A program made the position numbers and the translations under genes. This document shows, one piece after another, positions 47,951 through 56,829 of a DNA stretch of 64,000 nucleotides. The DNA lies in assembly GCA_050699955.1 (NCBI GenBank), contig JBOHGD010000007.1, forward strand, positions 1 through 64,000, in the 5' to 3' direction. The stretch comes from GCA-003244245 sp050699955 (GTDB lineage Bacteria; Actinomycetota; Actinomycetes; Mycobacteriales; Pseudonocardiaceae). The notes under the pieces were generated by a model, which made no database searches, had not been told where the DNA came from, and worked only from the letters and a program-made list of their open reading frames with translations. Positions within the stretch are counted from its first letter, which is position 1; every line of letters starts with the position of its first letter.

Positions 47951-47991
47951 GCTCGGGTCGTCTCTTCTAGGTCGCGGGGTGGTTGATCGGC

Positions 47992-49287
47992 TCAGCCCTG
48001 GGTACGGAAGACGAGCGAAGAGTGTCCCACCCGAACCACATCGCCGTCCGCGAGCTGCCAGGTCTGTATCGGAGTGCCGTTGACCGTGGTGCCGTTGGTG
48101 GAGCCGAGGTCGGAGAGCATCGCTACCTGGCCATCCCAGGTGATCTCCAGATGCCGCCGGGACACACCGGTGTCGGGCAACCGGAACTGGGCGTCCTGGC
48201 CGCGGCCCACCACATTGCTGCCCTCGGTCAGTTGGTAGCTGCGGTTCGACCCATCGTCCAGCATGAGCGACGCGGCGAGCTGACGCGGGCCGGTCTGCAC
48301 CGCGGGGGGTGCGTAGCCCTGGGCGCCGGGATCGGCCGGATAGCCGGGGTGTGGGATGCCGTAGTTCGGTTCGCCGTAGTTCACGCCGGGGCCCTGGTCG
48401 TAGCCGTAGCCCGGATGCGCACCGCCGTACTGACCGTAGTTCTGGTCGTAACCCTGGCCGGGAGCCTGCTGACCCTGCCCGTAGCTGGAGTCGTAGCCGT
48501 AGCCACCCTGGCCATAACCCTGGTCGTAGCCCCGGCCCTGGTCGTAGCCGTACTGCTGGCCGTAGTTCTGCTCCGGGGCCTGCTGCGGCGCCTGCTGCGG
48601 ACCGTGGGCGTAGTTCGTGTCGTAGCCGTAACCCTGGTCGTAGCCGCCCTGGGGACCTCCGTAGTTCGGGTCCCCGTAGTTCTGGTTGTAACCCTGGCCG
48701 GGGCCGTGTTGGCCGTGGGCCTGGTTGGAGTCGTAGCCGTACTGCTGGCCGTAGTTCTGGTCGGCGCTGTAGCTGCCCTGGCCCTGGTCGTAGCCGTATC
48801 CGCCTTGCTGGCCGTACTTGCCCCGCCGATCATCCTCGGGGGGGTACTGGCCCGGTTGCTGGCTCATGGCTCCGTCTCCTGCGGTACGAGGTTGCGCCAC
48901 CACCTGGCGCGATGCGTCGGGGTCTACCGACGAGCTGGTGCGGAACTGTCCAGTGTGAAGCGTCCCAGATCGCTCAAGGTTGACAACAACTTCTCCATAG
49001 GTATCCCACCCTTGCTCGTCGATGTGTTCCCGGATGCAGTCCTGGAGTAACCTGATCACTCGCTGCTCGTCGCCCGCGAGCCGGTCGTGGTCAGCCGCTC
49101 CGAGTGTCACGGTATAACGGTTGGGCGCGAGCACCCGCCCCCCCGCGAGCGGACGTGCACTGTCCTCGGCTTCGCGCTGCAGCCCCTGAGCAACCTCCTG
49201 TGGGACTACGCTGCCGCCGAAGACCCGGGCGAAAGCGTCGCCGACCATACCCTGTAACCGACGTTCGAATCGCGCGACCTTACCCAA
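47992..49287 (-). CDS. fhaA: FHA-domain protein FhaA with DUF3662 domain and Tyr/Gly/Gln-rich linker
   Basis: A 431-residue protein in three parts: the DUF3662 domain (about 1-125, FERRLQGMVGDAFARVFGGS), a long linker (about 150-330) of imperfect GYDQGYGYDSNYGQQ-like repeats, and an FHA domain (about 340-431: NVVGRGQDAQFRLPDTGVSR, RHLEITWDG, LSDLGSTNGTTVNG). FhaA binds the phosphorylated pseudokinase MviN and helps control lipid II supply. The Tyr-rich, low-complexity linker is much longer than in M. tuberculosis and may promote phase separation, which is inference. It is the first gene of the operon, just downstream of the divergent tRNA-Leu. Confidence 0.94.
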   Translation of the reverse strand: MGKVARFERRLQGMVGDAFARVFGGSVVPQEVAQGLQREAEDSARPLAGGRVLAPNRYTVTLGAADHDRLAGDEQRVIRLLQDCIREHIDEQGWDTYGEVVVNLERSGTLHTGQFRTSSSVDPDASRQVVAQPRTAGDGAMSQQPGQYPPEDDRRGKYGQQGGYGYDQGQGSYSADQNYGQQYGYDSNQAHGQHGPGQGYNQNYGDPNYGGPQGGYDQGYGYDTNYAHGPQQAPQQAPEQNYGQQYGYDQGRGYDQGYGQGGYGYDSSYGQGQQAPGQGYDQNYGQYGGAHPGYGYDQGPGVNYGEPNYGIPHPGYPADPGAQGYAPPAVQTGPRQLAASLMLDDGSNRSYQLTEGSNVVGRGQDAQFRLPDTGVSRRHLEITWDGQVAMLSDLGSTNGTTVNGTPIQTWQLADGDVVRVGHSSLVFRTQG

Positions 49288-49425
49288 GGCGACCTCCTCT
49301 CCCCCGAATCCACTGGGTCCCTTGGCGGCTGCGCGGACCCGCTACCCCGATCGTATCCGGCAAACCGGTGGGGTCCACTGGCGTCAGAGAACCGTCGCCT
49401 GGGTGCTAGGCTGCTGCCGTCGCTC

Positions 49426-49508
49426 GGGCGAGTGGCGGAATGGCAGACGCGCACGGTTCAGGTCCGTGTGTCCGTAAGGACGTGGGGGTTCAACTCCCCC
49501 CTCGCCCA
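49426..49508 (+). tRNA. tRNA-Leu (anticodon CAG)
   Basis: An 83-base tRNA with acceptor stem GGGCGAG pairing with CTCGCCC, a discriminator A, and no encoded CCA. The anticodon arm is CACGG-TTCAGGT-CCGTG with CAG at 49459-49461. The long variable arm (GTCCGTAAGGAC) and the T-arm GGGGGTTCAACTCCCCC confirm a class II tRNA-Leu. A tRNA-Leu follows fhaA in mycobacteria too. Confidence 0.97.
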
Positions 49509-49525
49509 CCCTCCTCACCAGCGGA

Positions 49526-50938
49526 CTAGCGCTCGGTCAGCGGCAGCCGCACTTGGAATCGGGTGTCACCCGGGTCAGAGGTGACCCGCAGGTCGCCGTG
49601 GTGCCGGTTCACCACCACCCGCCAGGCGACATCGAGCCCGAGCCCGGTGCCTGCCCCGACGGGTTTGGTCGAGAAGAACGGTTCGAAGATCCGCCGCTTG
49701 ATCTCGGGCGGGACCCCGGGACCGGTGTCGCCGATCTCGACCAATACGTGTTCGCCGTCCACCGCGGTCCGTACGGTCAGCGTTCCGTGCCCGGCCATCG
49801 CGTCCACCGCGTTGTCCACCAGGTTGGTCCACACCTGGTTCAGCTCGGCCGGATAAGCCGGTAGCGCGGGCAGCGTGCGATCGTAGCTCTTGACCACCCG
49901 GATGTCGTCGCCGAGCTTGCGGGCGAGCATGACCAGGGTGGCGTCCAGCCCGTCGTGCACATCGACCCACTGGTGCGGGGCGCGGTCCAGTTGGGAGTAT
50001 TGCTTGGCGGCGCCGACCAGCGCGGAGATCCGGGCGGTGGCATCGGCTATCTCGCGGAGCAGATTCTCCGTCTCCACCGTGTAGGCCAGCCAGCGCAACG
50101 CGCCCTCCAGCGAGGCGGCCTCGGTGACCGCGGCCACCTCCGCCAGGTCGGGCACCCGCAGCCCGCCGGCCACGAACACCGGTGCCAGCTCCCAGCCCCT
50201 CGGTACCTGGTGGTCGTCGAGCCAGTCGGACAAGTCGTCCTCCAGGTCTCCGGCCTGCAGTGCGGACAGCTTCGGTGCGGTGGTGACCGCATCGACGAAA
50301 CGTTCCTGCAGTGCGGTCAAGGTACGCAGTTGTGCGCGGTCGACCTTCCCCTCGGCGAGCAGGGCAAGCTTGTGGCGCATACCTGCGACCCGGTCGCGTA
50401 GTGCGTCGGCGGCCCGGCCCGCGGCGGCCGCCGGATTGTTCAGCTCGTGGGTCAGCCCGGCGGACAGCTTGCCGAGCGCGAGCAGCCGCTCTCGTTGCCC
50501 GACCAGCGCATTGGTGTTGCTGATGCCGACGAACAGGCCTTGGAGCAGGTGCACGGCCATCGGGTACCAGGCCCGGAACACCTCATTGAGGTCCGCCGCC
50601 CGGAGCGCCAGGAATGTGCTCTCGGTGATCGCTCGGGCCGTTGCTCCGTAGGTCTGGTCCACCTGGTCGCCGAGGTAGAACTGCACGGCGCCGACGTACA
50701 CCCCGCGCTGGTCGGTGCGGGTGATCTCCACCGGGTCGACGCCGACCAGCCGGGTCATCACCAGCGTGCCGGACAGCAGCACGTAGAAGCACTCAGCGGG
50801 CTCGCCTTCGGTCACCAGGTCATGGCCCGCGGGCACGGTGACCACGTCGCTGTGCTCGGCGACCCAGTCCAGCTGATCCCGGGCGAGGTCGGTGAAGAGG
50901 AACAGCTCCCGCAGCTCGTCGCGGGTCGGAGTGGTCAT
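49526..50938 (-). CDS. Histidine kinase with N-terminal cyclic-nucleotide-binding-type domain
   Basis: A 470-residue soluble sensor kinase. Residues 1-130 form a cNMP-binding-like domain (FLFTDLARDQLDWVAEHSDV, GHDLVTEGEPAECFYVLLSG). The H-box LGKLSAGLTHELNNPAAAAG (about 160-178) carries the phosphoacceptor His; the ATPase domain has NQVWTNLVDNAVDAMAGHG, GDTGPGVPPE and GAGTGLGLDVAWRVVV. Its ATG overlap with the receiver-flavoprotein gene (ATGA) means the two are coupled and probably partners. The nucleotide-binding residues of the first domain are not clearly conserved, so its ligand is uncertain. It is the downstream gene of the pair and ends 18 bases from the tRNA. Confidence 0.88.
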   Translation of the reverse strand: MTTPTRDELRELFLFTDLARDQLDWVAEHSDVVTVPAGHDLVTEGEPAECFYVLLSGTLVMTRLVGVDPVEITRTDQRGVYVGAVQFYLGDQVDQTYGATARAITESTFLALRAADLNEVFRAWYPMAVHLLQGLFVGISNTNALVGQRERLLALGKLSAGLTHELNNPAAAAGRAADALRDRVAGMRHKLALLAEGKVDRAQLRTLTALQERFVDAVTTAPKLSALQAGDLEDDLSDWLDDHQVPRGWELAPVFVAGGLRVPDLAEVAAVTEAASLEGALRWLAYTVETENLLREIADATARISALVGAAKQYSQLDRAPHQWVDVHDGLDATLVMLARKLGDDIRVVKSYDRTLPALPAYPAELNQVWTNLVDNAVDAMAGHGTLTVRTAVDGEHVLVEIGDTGPGVPPEIKRRIFEPFFSTKPVGAGTGLGLDVAWRVVVNRHHGDLRVTSDPGDTRFQVRLPLTER

Positions 50939-52593
50939 CCGTCCTCCAGATACCGATGCACCAGGGCGACCGCCATCGCGCCCTCGCCGACGGCTGAGGC
51001 CACTCGCTTGACCGAGTCGGCACGCACGTCACCGGCCACGAACACCCCCGGCAGACTGGACTCCAGGTAGTACGGGTCCCGCGCCAGCGTCCAGCCGCTG
51101 GGACGGCGGCCTTCGACGAGCAGGTCCGGTCCAGTGCGGACGAAGCCGCGGGCATCCCGGGCCACCACCCCGTCCAGCCAGTCGGTGCATGGCGCCGCGC
51201 CGATGAACACGAACAGATATCCGGCCGACACGGTGTCAGTTGTGCCGTCCCCGGTGTGGCGCAGCGTGAGCTTCTCCAGGTGCTCGTCGCCGTGTGCCTC
51301 GGCGACCTCGGTGAAGGTCCGGACGATGATGTTGTCGATGCTCTCGAGCTGCTCGATCAGGTAATGCGACATGGAGCGACGTAGCGAGTCGCCGCGCACC
51401 AGCAGGGTGACCTGCCGGGCATACCGGGAGAAGAAGACCGCAGCCTGTCCCGCCGAGTTCGCCCCGCCGACAATATATATGTCCTGTCCGGCGCAAGCCG
51501 GTGCCTCGGTCACCGCGGAGCCGTAGTAGACGCCCCGCCCGGTGAGCTCTGCGACGCCGGGCGCGGCCAATGTCCGGTAGGACACCCCGGTGGCCAGCAC
51601 GATGGCGTGCGCGGCGATCTCGCTGCCGTCCCCGAAACGCACCGCCCGTGCCGAGCCGCGGGCCCGCATCTCGGTCACCTCACGCGCGGACAGTGTCTCC
51701 ACGCCGAACTTCCGGGCCTGTCGTCGTGCCCGGTCGGTGAGTTGCGCGCCGGACACTCCGTCCGGGAAGCCGAGGTAGTTCTCGATCCGCGAACTCTGGC
51801 CGGCCTGCCCACCACTGGCCTGGCGCTCGACCAGCACGGTGCGCAGGCCCTCCGAGGCGCCGTACATCGCCGCACCCAGACCGGCCGGTCCGGCGCCGAC
51901 CACGATCAGGTCGTAGAACGCGGAAGCAGGCTCGGTGGACAGTCCGACCGCGGTGGCGATGTCCACCTCGGCCGGGTCGCGCAGGATGGTGCCGTCCGGC
52001 GTGATCACGACCGGGATGTCGGTCAGCTCTGCTCCCGCGGCCTCCAGCAGCCGGCGGCCCTCCGGCTCGTCCACGCTGAACCAGCGATAGGGCACCGCGT
52101 TGCGAGCCAGGAAGTCCCGCGCGTGGTAGGAGGGCGCCGACCACCGGTGGCCGACCACCTTGGTCTCCTCGACGGCCGCCTCGCCGGTGGTCCGCCAGAT
52201 CTCCACCAGCGCGTCCACCACGGGGTAGAGCTTCTCCTCCGGTGGGTCCCACGGCTTGAGCAGGTAGTGGTCGACGTCCACCAGGTTGATCGCCTGAATC
52301 GCGGCATCAGTGTCCGCGTATGCGGTGAGCAGAGCGCGGCGGGCGCGCGGAAACAGGTCCATGGCCTGCTCCAGGAACTCGATGCCGTTCAGCTCCGGCA
52401 TGCGGTAGTCGGCCAGTATCGCCGCGACCGGCTGCCCACGCAGCTTGAGCTCCTTGAGTGCGCTCAGTGCGTCGAGCGCGGAGTCGGCGCGCACGATCCG
52501 GTAGTGCTCGCCGTAGCGGCGGCGCAGATCCCGGGCCACCGCCCGGGACACCCCGGGGTCGTCGTCCACCGTCAACAGGACGGGTTTGGCCAT
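50935..52593 (-). CDS. Response-regulator receiver fused to thioredoxin-reductase-like flavoprotein
   Basis: A 552-residue fusion. The receiver domain (about 1-130) has VLLTVDDDPGVSRAVARDL, the phosphorylated Asp in AAILADYRMPELNG (about 61), and ALLTAYADTD and YLLKPWDPPEE. A linker domain (about 150-240) with a thioredoxin-fold look (FSVDEPEGRRLLEAAGAELT) leads to a FAD/NAD(P)H module (VVGAGPAGLGAAMYGASEGL, IYIVGGANSAGQAAVFFSRY, GVFVAGDVRADSVKRVASAV). The CxxC pair of true thioredoxin reductase is absent: the region reads SAVTEAPACAGQDIY, with a single Cys. Disulfide reductase activity is therefore doubtful. It is coupled to the histidine kinase, which likely phosphorylates it. Confidence 0.9.
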   Translation of the reverse strand: MAKPVLLTVDDDPGVSRAVARDLRRRYGEHYRIVRADSALDALSALKELKLRGQPVAAILADYRMPELNGIEFLEQAMDLFPRARRALLTAYADTDAAIQAINLVDVDHYLLKPWDPPEEKLYPVVDALVEIWRTTGEAAVEETKVVGHRWSAPSYHARDFLARNAVPYRWFSVDEPEGRRLLEAAGAELTDIPVVITPDGTILRDPAEVDIATAVGLSTEPASAFYDLIVVGAGPAGLGAAMYGASEGLRTVLVERQASGGQAGQSSRIENYLGFPDGVSGAQLTDRARRQARKFGVETLSAREVTEMRARGSARAVRFGDGSEIAAHAIVLATGVSYRTLAAPGVAELTGRGVYYGSAVTEAPACAGQDIYIVGGANSAGQAAVFFSRYARQVTLLVRGDSLRRSMSHYLIEQLESIDNIIVRTFTEVAEAHGDEHLEKLTLRHTGDGTTDTVSAGYLFVFIGAAPCTDWLDGVVARDARGFVRTGPDLLVEGRRPSGWTLARDPYYLESSLPGVFVAGDVRADSVKRVASAVGEGAMAVALVHRYLEDG

Positions 52594-52680
52594 CGCTCCA
52601 CCCTCGTTCCGTGCCGGACGTGGTGGTTCCAGCTTGCTGCCTCAGCTCGGCGAGCGCGAGGGGCTCAAGGTGTGCCGGCG

Positions 52681-53001
52681 CTAGCCGGGTAACGCGAGCA
52701 GTTCTTGGACGACGTCGAGCGGCTCACCCGACTTCATCCACTCGAAGTCGCTCCGCTCGTCGTGGCCGGGAAGCCACAACGGCCCGTCGACGGCCTGCCG
52801 GATGGCCTCCATGTGCCCGTCAGCGAACAGGATGACCAGTTCGTAGTGCTCGCCGATGGTACGGAAGCCCACCCGGGCGTCCGCGCGGATGCCGGGCAAT
52901 TCGGTGAACCCGGCTGCCCCGAGAAGGCTGCCCGCCTCTTTGATCTCCTTCACGGCCGGGCTCTCCCCGGGGGCCTGGCGTTGGTGCGGGCGGGTGCTCA
53001 T
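52681..53001 (-). CDS. Small hypothetical protein
   Basis: A 106-residue soluble protein: KEIKEAGSLLGAAGFTELPG, then IGEHYELVILFADGHMEAIR and a C-terminus EPLDVVQELLALPG. It is acidic and without Cys pairs, signal or membrane segments. The ATG at 53001 (M-S-T-R-P-H-Q-R-Q) marks the change from low-complexity to coding-like sequence. I do not recognise a family. It lies 87 bases from the flavoprotein gene in the same direction. Confidence 0.5.
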   Translation of the reverse strand: MSTRPHQRQAPGESPAVKEIKEAGSLLGAAGFTELPGIRADARVGFRTIGEHYELVILFADGHMEAIRQAVDGPLWLPGHDERSDFEWMKSGEPLDVVQELLALPG

Positions 53002-53065
53002 CGCTCGGGTCCTTGTCCGATGGGTACGGCCTCCGGCCGTGGGCGCTTGCAGCCTTTCACAATGC

Positions 53066-53469
53066 CTACCGAGTGTTCGGTTCTGGAGTCGATGTCGTGG
53101 GGAACACGGCCTGGCCGTCGAGGCGGGCACAACCCGCTGCGCACCGAGCGTGCGCAGCGGCATCGGCGTTGGACTCCGCAACACGCCAGCCCTCCGAGAC
53201 GATGAGGTGACGCGCAATGCGGGCACAGCCCTCGATGGCCGTGATGAAGTGGTCTTCGCTGCCGCTAGCCGGGTGGGATCGTCGAGTAGATCTCCCGGCG
53301 CGGCTCGGTACCTGTCCAAGATCTTGAGGTCGGATGCGACGCGGTCCAGTAACCGGTCGAGCCGTCCTGGCGGGATGGCCTTAGGCGTTGGTGGCCTGGC
53401 GTGTCGCCCGTTCGCGGGCGCAGTACGGCGTGGTACTGGGGCGCGTTCATAGGATGATCCGGTGAGCAT
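53066..53469 (-). pseudogene. HepT-type (DUF86) toxin remnant, frameshifted and truncated
   Basis: The minus strand encodes a HepT-like start (GRLDRLLDRVASDLKILDRY, DLLDDPTRLAAA) in one frame and its continuation (EDHFITAIEGCARIARHLIV, SEGWRVAESNADA) in another; one missing base near 53245 explains the switch. After NADA the sequence diverges to a stop, so the R-x4-H-x-Y catalytic motif of HepT RNases is lost. No MNT antitoxin gene is adjacent; its place is taken by the DNA methyltransferase gene. It is a dead toxin-antitoxin half. Confidence 0.6.
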
Positions 53470-54523
53470 CCGCTACATCGGGTCGAAGACCAGAGTGGCA
53501 GCGCAGATCGCCGAGATCGCCGGACCTGCGGAAACCGGACGCACCTTCGTTGACGGGATGGTCGGCTCGGGCAGCGTCGCCCGCGCGGTCGCCGAGCGAG
53601 GGTGGAACCTGCGGATCAACGATCATCTCCTCAGCAGCGTCACGGTCTCTGCCGCTCGGGTCACCTCCGCGCACCAGGTGCCGTTCACCTCGTGGGGTGG
53701 CTACCAGGGTGCGATCGCCACACTGAATGAGGCGCCACCGCGATACGGTGTTATCCATCGGGAATACAGCCCGGCATCCATGGCGACGGTGGGGCACGAA
53801 CGCCGCTATTTCACGGAGAAGAACGCCGCGCGCATCGACGGTATCCGCGCTGAGATAGACTGCTGGACCGGTCGAAGATTACTCAGCCGAGCCGAGCAAC
53901 GGCTGCTTCTCGCCGACCTGTTGCGGGCCACTAATTCCGTCGCCAACACGGCCGGAACCTATGGCTGCTACCTGCGCCATTGGTCGCCGGTCGCGATGCG
54001 ACCCTTGACGTTGAGCCCGCGTCCCCTGCTGGCCGAGCCGGTTGAGGTGGAGACGACCACGCTGGACGTCCTCAACTTATCCGTGAGCAGCACGGACGTG
54101 GCCTATTACGACCCGCCATACACGAAGCGCCAGTATGCCGCCTACTATCATATTCTGGAGACCATCACCTACGGCGACGATCCCGGGGTAGGGGGAGTAA
54201 CCGGCCTGCGGCCGTGGACGCACCTGGCGTCGAAGTTCTGCTATCAGCGGCATGCGCTGAACACGATCTGCCGACTCGTCGAGTCCTGCCCGGCACATCG
54301 AATACTGCTGTCCTACAGCGAGGACGGTCACGTGCCGCGGGACAAGCTGGTCGACGCAGTCGGCAGGCTCGGCGCGCTCACGGTGCATGAGCTCGGCCAC
54401 GTCGCCCGCTATCGGCCCAACGGGCCTGCTCGCGCTGCCCGGCCGACCGTGGCCGAGCTGCTCCTCGACCTGCGCACGTCGCCGCCGCACGCGGGCCGCG
54501 TCCGGACCGGAGCCGACGCGTGA
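53462..54523 (+). CDS. D12-class N6-adenine DNA methyltransferase
   Basis: A 353-residue adenine methyltransferase of the Dam/D12 type. The SAM motif region is RYIGSKTRVAAQIAEIAGPA, then FVDGMVGSGSVARAVAERGW; the catalytic DPPY occurs in DVAYYDPPYTKRQYAAYYHI (about 222). Family members methylate adenine in a short target and usually pair with a restriction enzyme. No nuclease gene is seen beside it. The GTG at 53462 has no strong Shine-Dalgarno sequence. The stop overlaps the GTG of the next methyltransferase (GTGA), so the two are coupled. Confidence 0.88.
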   Translation: MSIRYIGSKTRVAAQIAEIAGPAETGRTFVDGMVGSGSVARAVAERGWNLRINDHLLSSVTVSAARVTSAHQVPFTSWGGYQGAIATLNEAPPRYGVIHREYSPASMATVGHERRYFTEKNAARIDGIRAEIDCWTGRRLLSRAEQRLLLADLLRATNSVANTAGTYGCYLRHWSPVAMRPLTLSPRPLLAEPVEVETTTLDVLNLSVSSTDVAYYDPPYTKRQYAAYYHILETITYGDDPGVGGVTGLRPWTHLASKFCYQRHALNTICRLVESCPAHRILLSYSEDGHVPRDKLVDAVGRLGALTVHELGHVARYRPNGPARAARPTVAELLLDLRTSPPHAGRVRTGADA

Positions 54524-56829
54524 GCCCGGTGCGGGCTCATCAGCAGCTTCTGCTCGCCCCCGCTGTCGCGCTGCTGCGTCACGTGGTACGCGATACCGAC
54601 GGCGATCCGATGGCCGCCCGAGATGTCCTGGATGCCGCCGCAGGCCAGGTGGCTGGATTCGACCTCGACGGGTACCGGCACATCCTGGACATCGATCCGC
54701 GGCTGGATACCAGCCTGGCCACCGCCTGGGCGGGAAAGCTACTCGACCTCATCGGGAGCAGCGGCGTACCCCAGCGGCTGGCCCTGGCGACCCTGGGACA
54801 ACCCGAGGTGACCGACACGCGTAGGCGGGCCACCGGTGCCTACTACACCGACTTTCGGCTGGCCCAGTACCTCGCTCGCCGAACCGCGCAACTCGCCGCC
54901 CGCCCGCTCACCCCGTCCAGCACGGTGATCGACACCGCAGCAGGTACCGGGGTACTCCTGGTCGCTCTCGCCGAACAGATCGGGCGCGCCGACGCCGGCG
55001 CCCTGCGTGGTTTGGTCGCCCATGGCCTGAGCGCCGTCGATCTCGATCCGGAGTGCCGCCGGGCAACGGTGGCCGCGCTGGCGTCGCTCACCGCCAACCT
55101 GGACGCCATCGCCGGCATGGCGAAGCGGGTCAGGACCGCGGACAGCCTCGTGGCCGACGGCGACCTGTGGCGCAGCCTCAACGGCGGCGGCAGGTTCGAC
55201 GCCGTGATCGGAAATCCGCCCTGGGAACGCCTCCGAGTAACGCGCCACGAAACCTTGGTGGCCGGAGGGTCGCGTCGGCATTATGGGGCCGACTACGAGC
55301 CTGAACCGCGGCCGAGCGGTGCAGCGGCCCGCGGTGGGGCCGATCGGGTGCGCCGCTACGTCGAGGACCTCACGATTCGATACCCACTGCTCAGCGGCCG
55401 GGAGATCGATCTCTGGCACGCTTTCCTGGCCCTCGGCTGGTCTTTGGTGAGACCTGGCGGCAGCCTTGGCATGCTGCTTCCGGCGGGGCTGATCCGGGCT
55501 CAGGGAACCGAGGCTCTGCGGGCTCACCTGTTGACGAACACGACCGAGGTCGATATGACCGTGTTCCACAACCGGAGCCGTTTCTTCGGCATCGATACCC
55601 GATTCAAGTTTCTCGCGGTGTGTGCGCAGGTGGCGGACGGCCGAAAGGCCATGATCCGGGTCAGCCACAGCGAGAGTGACGACCACGGTGTTGCTGAACC
55701 GAGAGCAGTACGGATCACATTCGATGCGCTCGCCACCGCTCGCCGTGATCTGACGGTGCCGGAGGTCACCGGTGAGCGCGAATGGCAGATCTTCCAGCAC
55801 ATCACGGCGCGCGGTAGCCGCCCGCGGGATCCGGACAGCCCCTGGGCGATGCGGATCACCCGGGAGGTCGACATGACCCGGGCCAGACCGCTGTTCAGCA
55901 GAACGAGATCGGCGGTGCACATTCCGGTCGTCGAAGGACGGATGGTCCACCAATACCGCAGCGGCGCCAAGACCTACGTCACCGGCACCGGCCGTACGGC
56001 GATCTGGCAGCCGTTGGCGCTCGGCGAGACCGATGGTGCACGCGCCCAGTTCTTCGTCGATCCTGCTCGGCTCACGCGTTCCGCGCAGGCGTGCATATCG
56101 CGATCCCGAATCGGGTTCTGCGACATTGTCGGCCAGACGAATGAACGAACTGTTCAGGCGGCGCTGATCGAACCAGGGCGCGTGTGCGGCAACAAGGTAC
56201 CGACCATTGATTTCATCGCCTCAGGTGAGTCAGATGAGGGTGAGCGCAGGCGGCGGGAGCTACTTTTCCTCGCCGCGGCGAACAGTCTGGTCCTCGACTG
56301 GTTCGTCCGCCGGGTGGTCACGACCAGCCTGAACTTCTTCATTCTGCTGGATCTGCCGCTGCCCATGCTTGACCCAGCCAGCCCGGCAGGTGAACGGCTC
56401 GTGGATCTGGCAGCGCACCTGACGGCAGGCGAGGCCATCCGGTACGACAGCGCCCGACAGGTCGCCCAGGATCGCGCCGAGATCGACATGTTGATGTGTG
56501 CGGCGTATGGGATCGACCTCGCTGACCTGCCGGTGATCCTGGCGGACTTCCCCCTGCTCGATCGGCACCAACCGCCGTTGCCGGGGGAGCCACGTTCGAC
56601 CGTCACTGCCGATCTGCTGACCGGTATGTGTGGTGATACGCGGGCCGGCCAGAGGTACCTGGCCGCGACAAGGATGGGGGCGCTCGCCTATGTTCCCGGG
56701 GAGTTCGCCCTGGCCGAGGCGCGGGCGAACGCTCCTGGTGGGCTATCCACCCAGCGGCCAACCGGCGACGAGCTCGTAGCGTGGCGAGCCGTCCGGTCCG
56801 GCGCCGAGTCGGCTACGGACCAGATCTAG
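54520..56829 (+). CDS. Eco57I/Alw26I-like N6-adenine DNA methyltransferase
   Basis: A 769-residue methyltransferase. The N-terminal helical region (about 1-100) is followed by RRATGAYYTDFRLAQYLARR, SAM motif I (VIDTAAGTGVLLVALAEQIG, about 147) and the catalytic NPPWERLRV (about 232). The C-terminal half (NRSRFFGIDTRFKFLAVCAQ, SLNFFILLDLPLPMLDPASP) looks like a target-recognition region of the Eco57I class. I see no PD-(D/E)xK nuclease motif at either end, so it is a modification subunit rather than a complete type IIG enzyme. It is coupled to the D12 methyltransferase; the cognate nuclease may be elsewhere or lost. Confidence 0.8.
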   Translation: MSPVRAHQQLLLAPAVALLRHVVRDTDGDPMAARDVLDAAAGQVAGFDLDGYRHILDIDPRLDTSLATAWAGKLLDLIGSSGVPQRLALATLGQPEVTDTRRRATGAYYTDFRLAQYLARRTAQLAARPLTPSSTVIDTAAGTGVLLVALAEQIGRADAGALRGLVAHGLSAVDLDPECRRATVAALASLTANLDAIAGMAKRVRTADSLVADGDLWRSLNGGGRFDAVIGNPPWERLRVTRHETLVAGGSRRHYGADYEPEPRPSGAAARGGADRVRRYVEDLTIRYPLLSGREIDLWHAFLALGWSLVRPGGSLGMLLPAGLIRAQGTEALRAHLLTNTTEVDMTVFHNRSRFFGIDTRFKFLAVCAQVADGRKAMIRVSHSESDDHGVAEPRAVRITFDALATARRDLTVPEVTGEREWQIFQHITARGSRPRDPDSPWAMRITREVDMTRARPLFSRTRSAVHIPVVEGRMVHQYRSGAKTYVTGTGRTAIWQPLALGETDGARAQFFVDPARLTRSAQACISRSRIGFCDIVGQTNERTVQAALIEPGRVCGNKVPTIDFIASGESDEGERRRRELLFLAAANSLVLDWFVRRVVTTSLNFFILLDLPLPMLDPASPAGERLVDLAAHLTAGEAIRYDSARQVAQDRAEIDMLMCAAYGIDLADLPVILADFPLLDRHQPPLPGEPRSTVTADLLTGMCGDTRAGQRYLAATRMGALAYVPGEFALAEARANAPGGLSTQRPTGDELVAWRAVRSGAESATDQI

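Noticed and set aside
49426..49508. Integration (att) site at the tRNA-Leu
   Set aside because: No integrase gene or repeated tRNA 3' end was found on either side.
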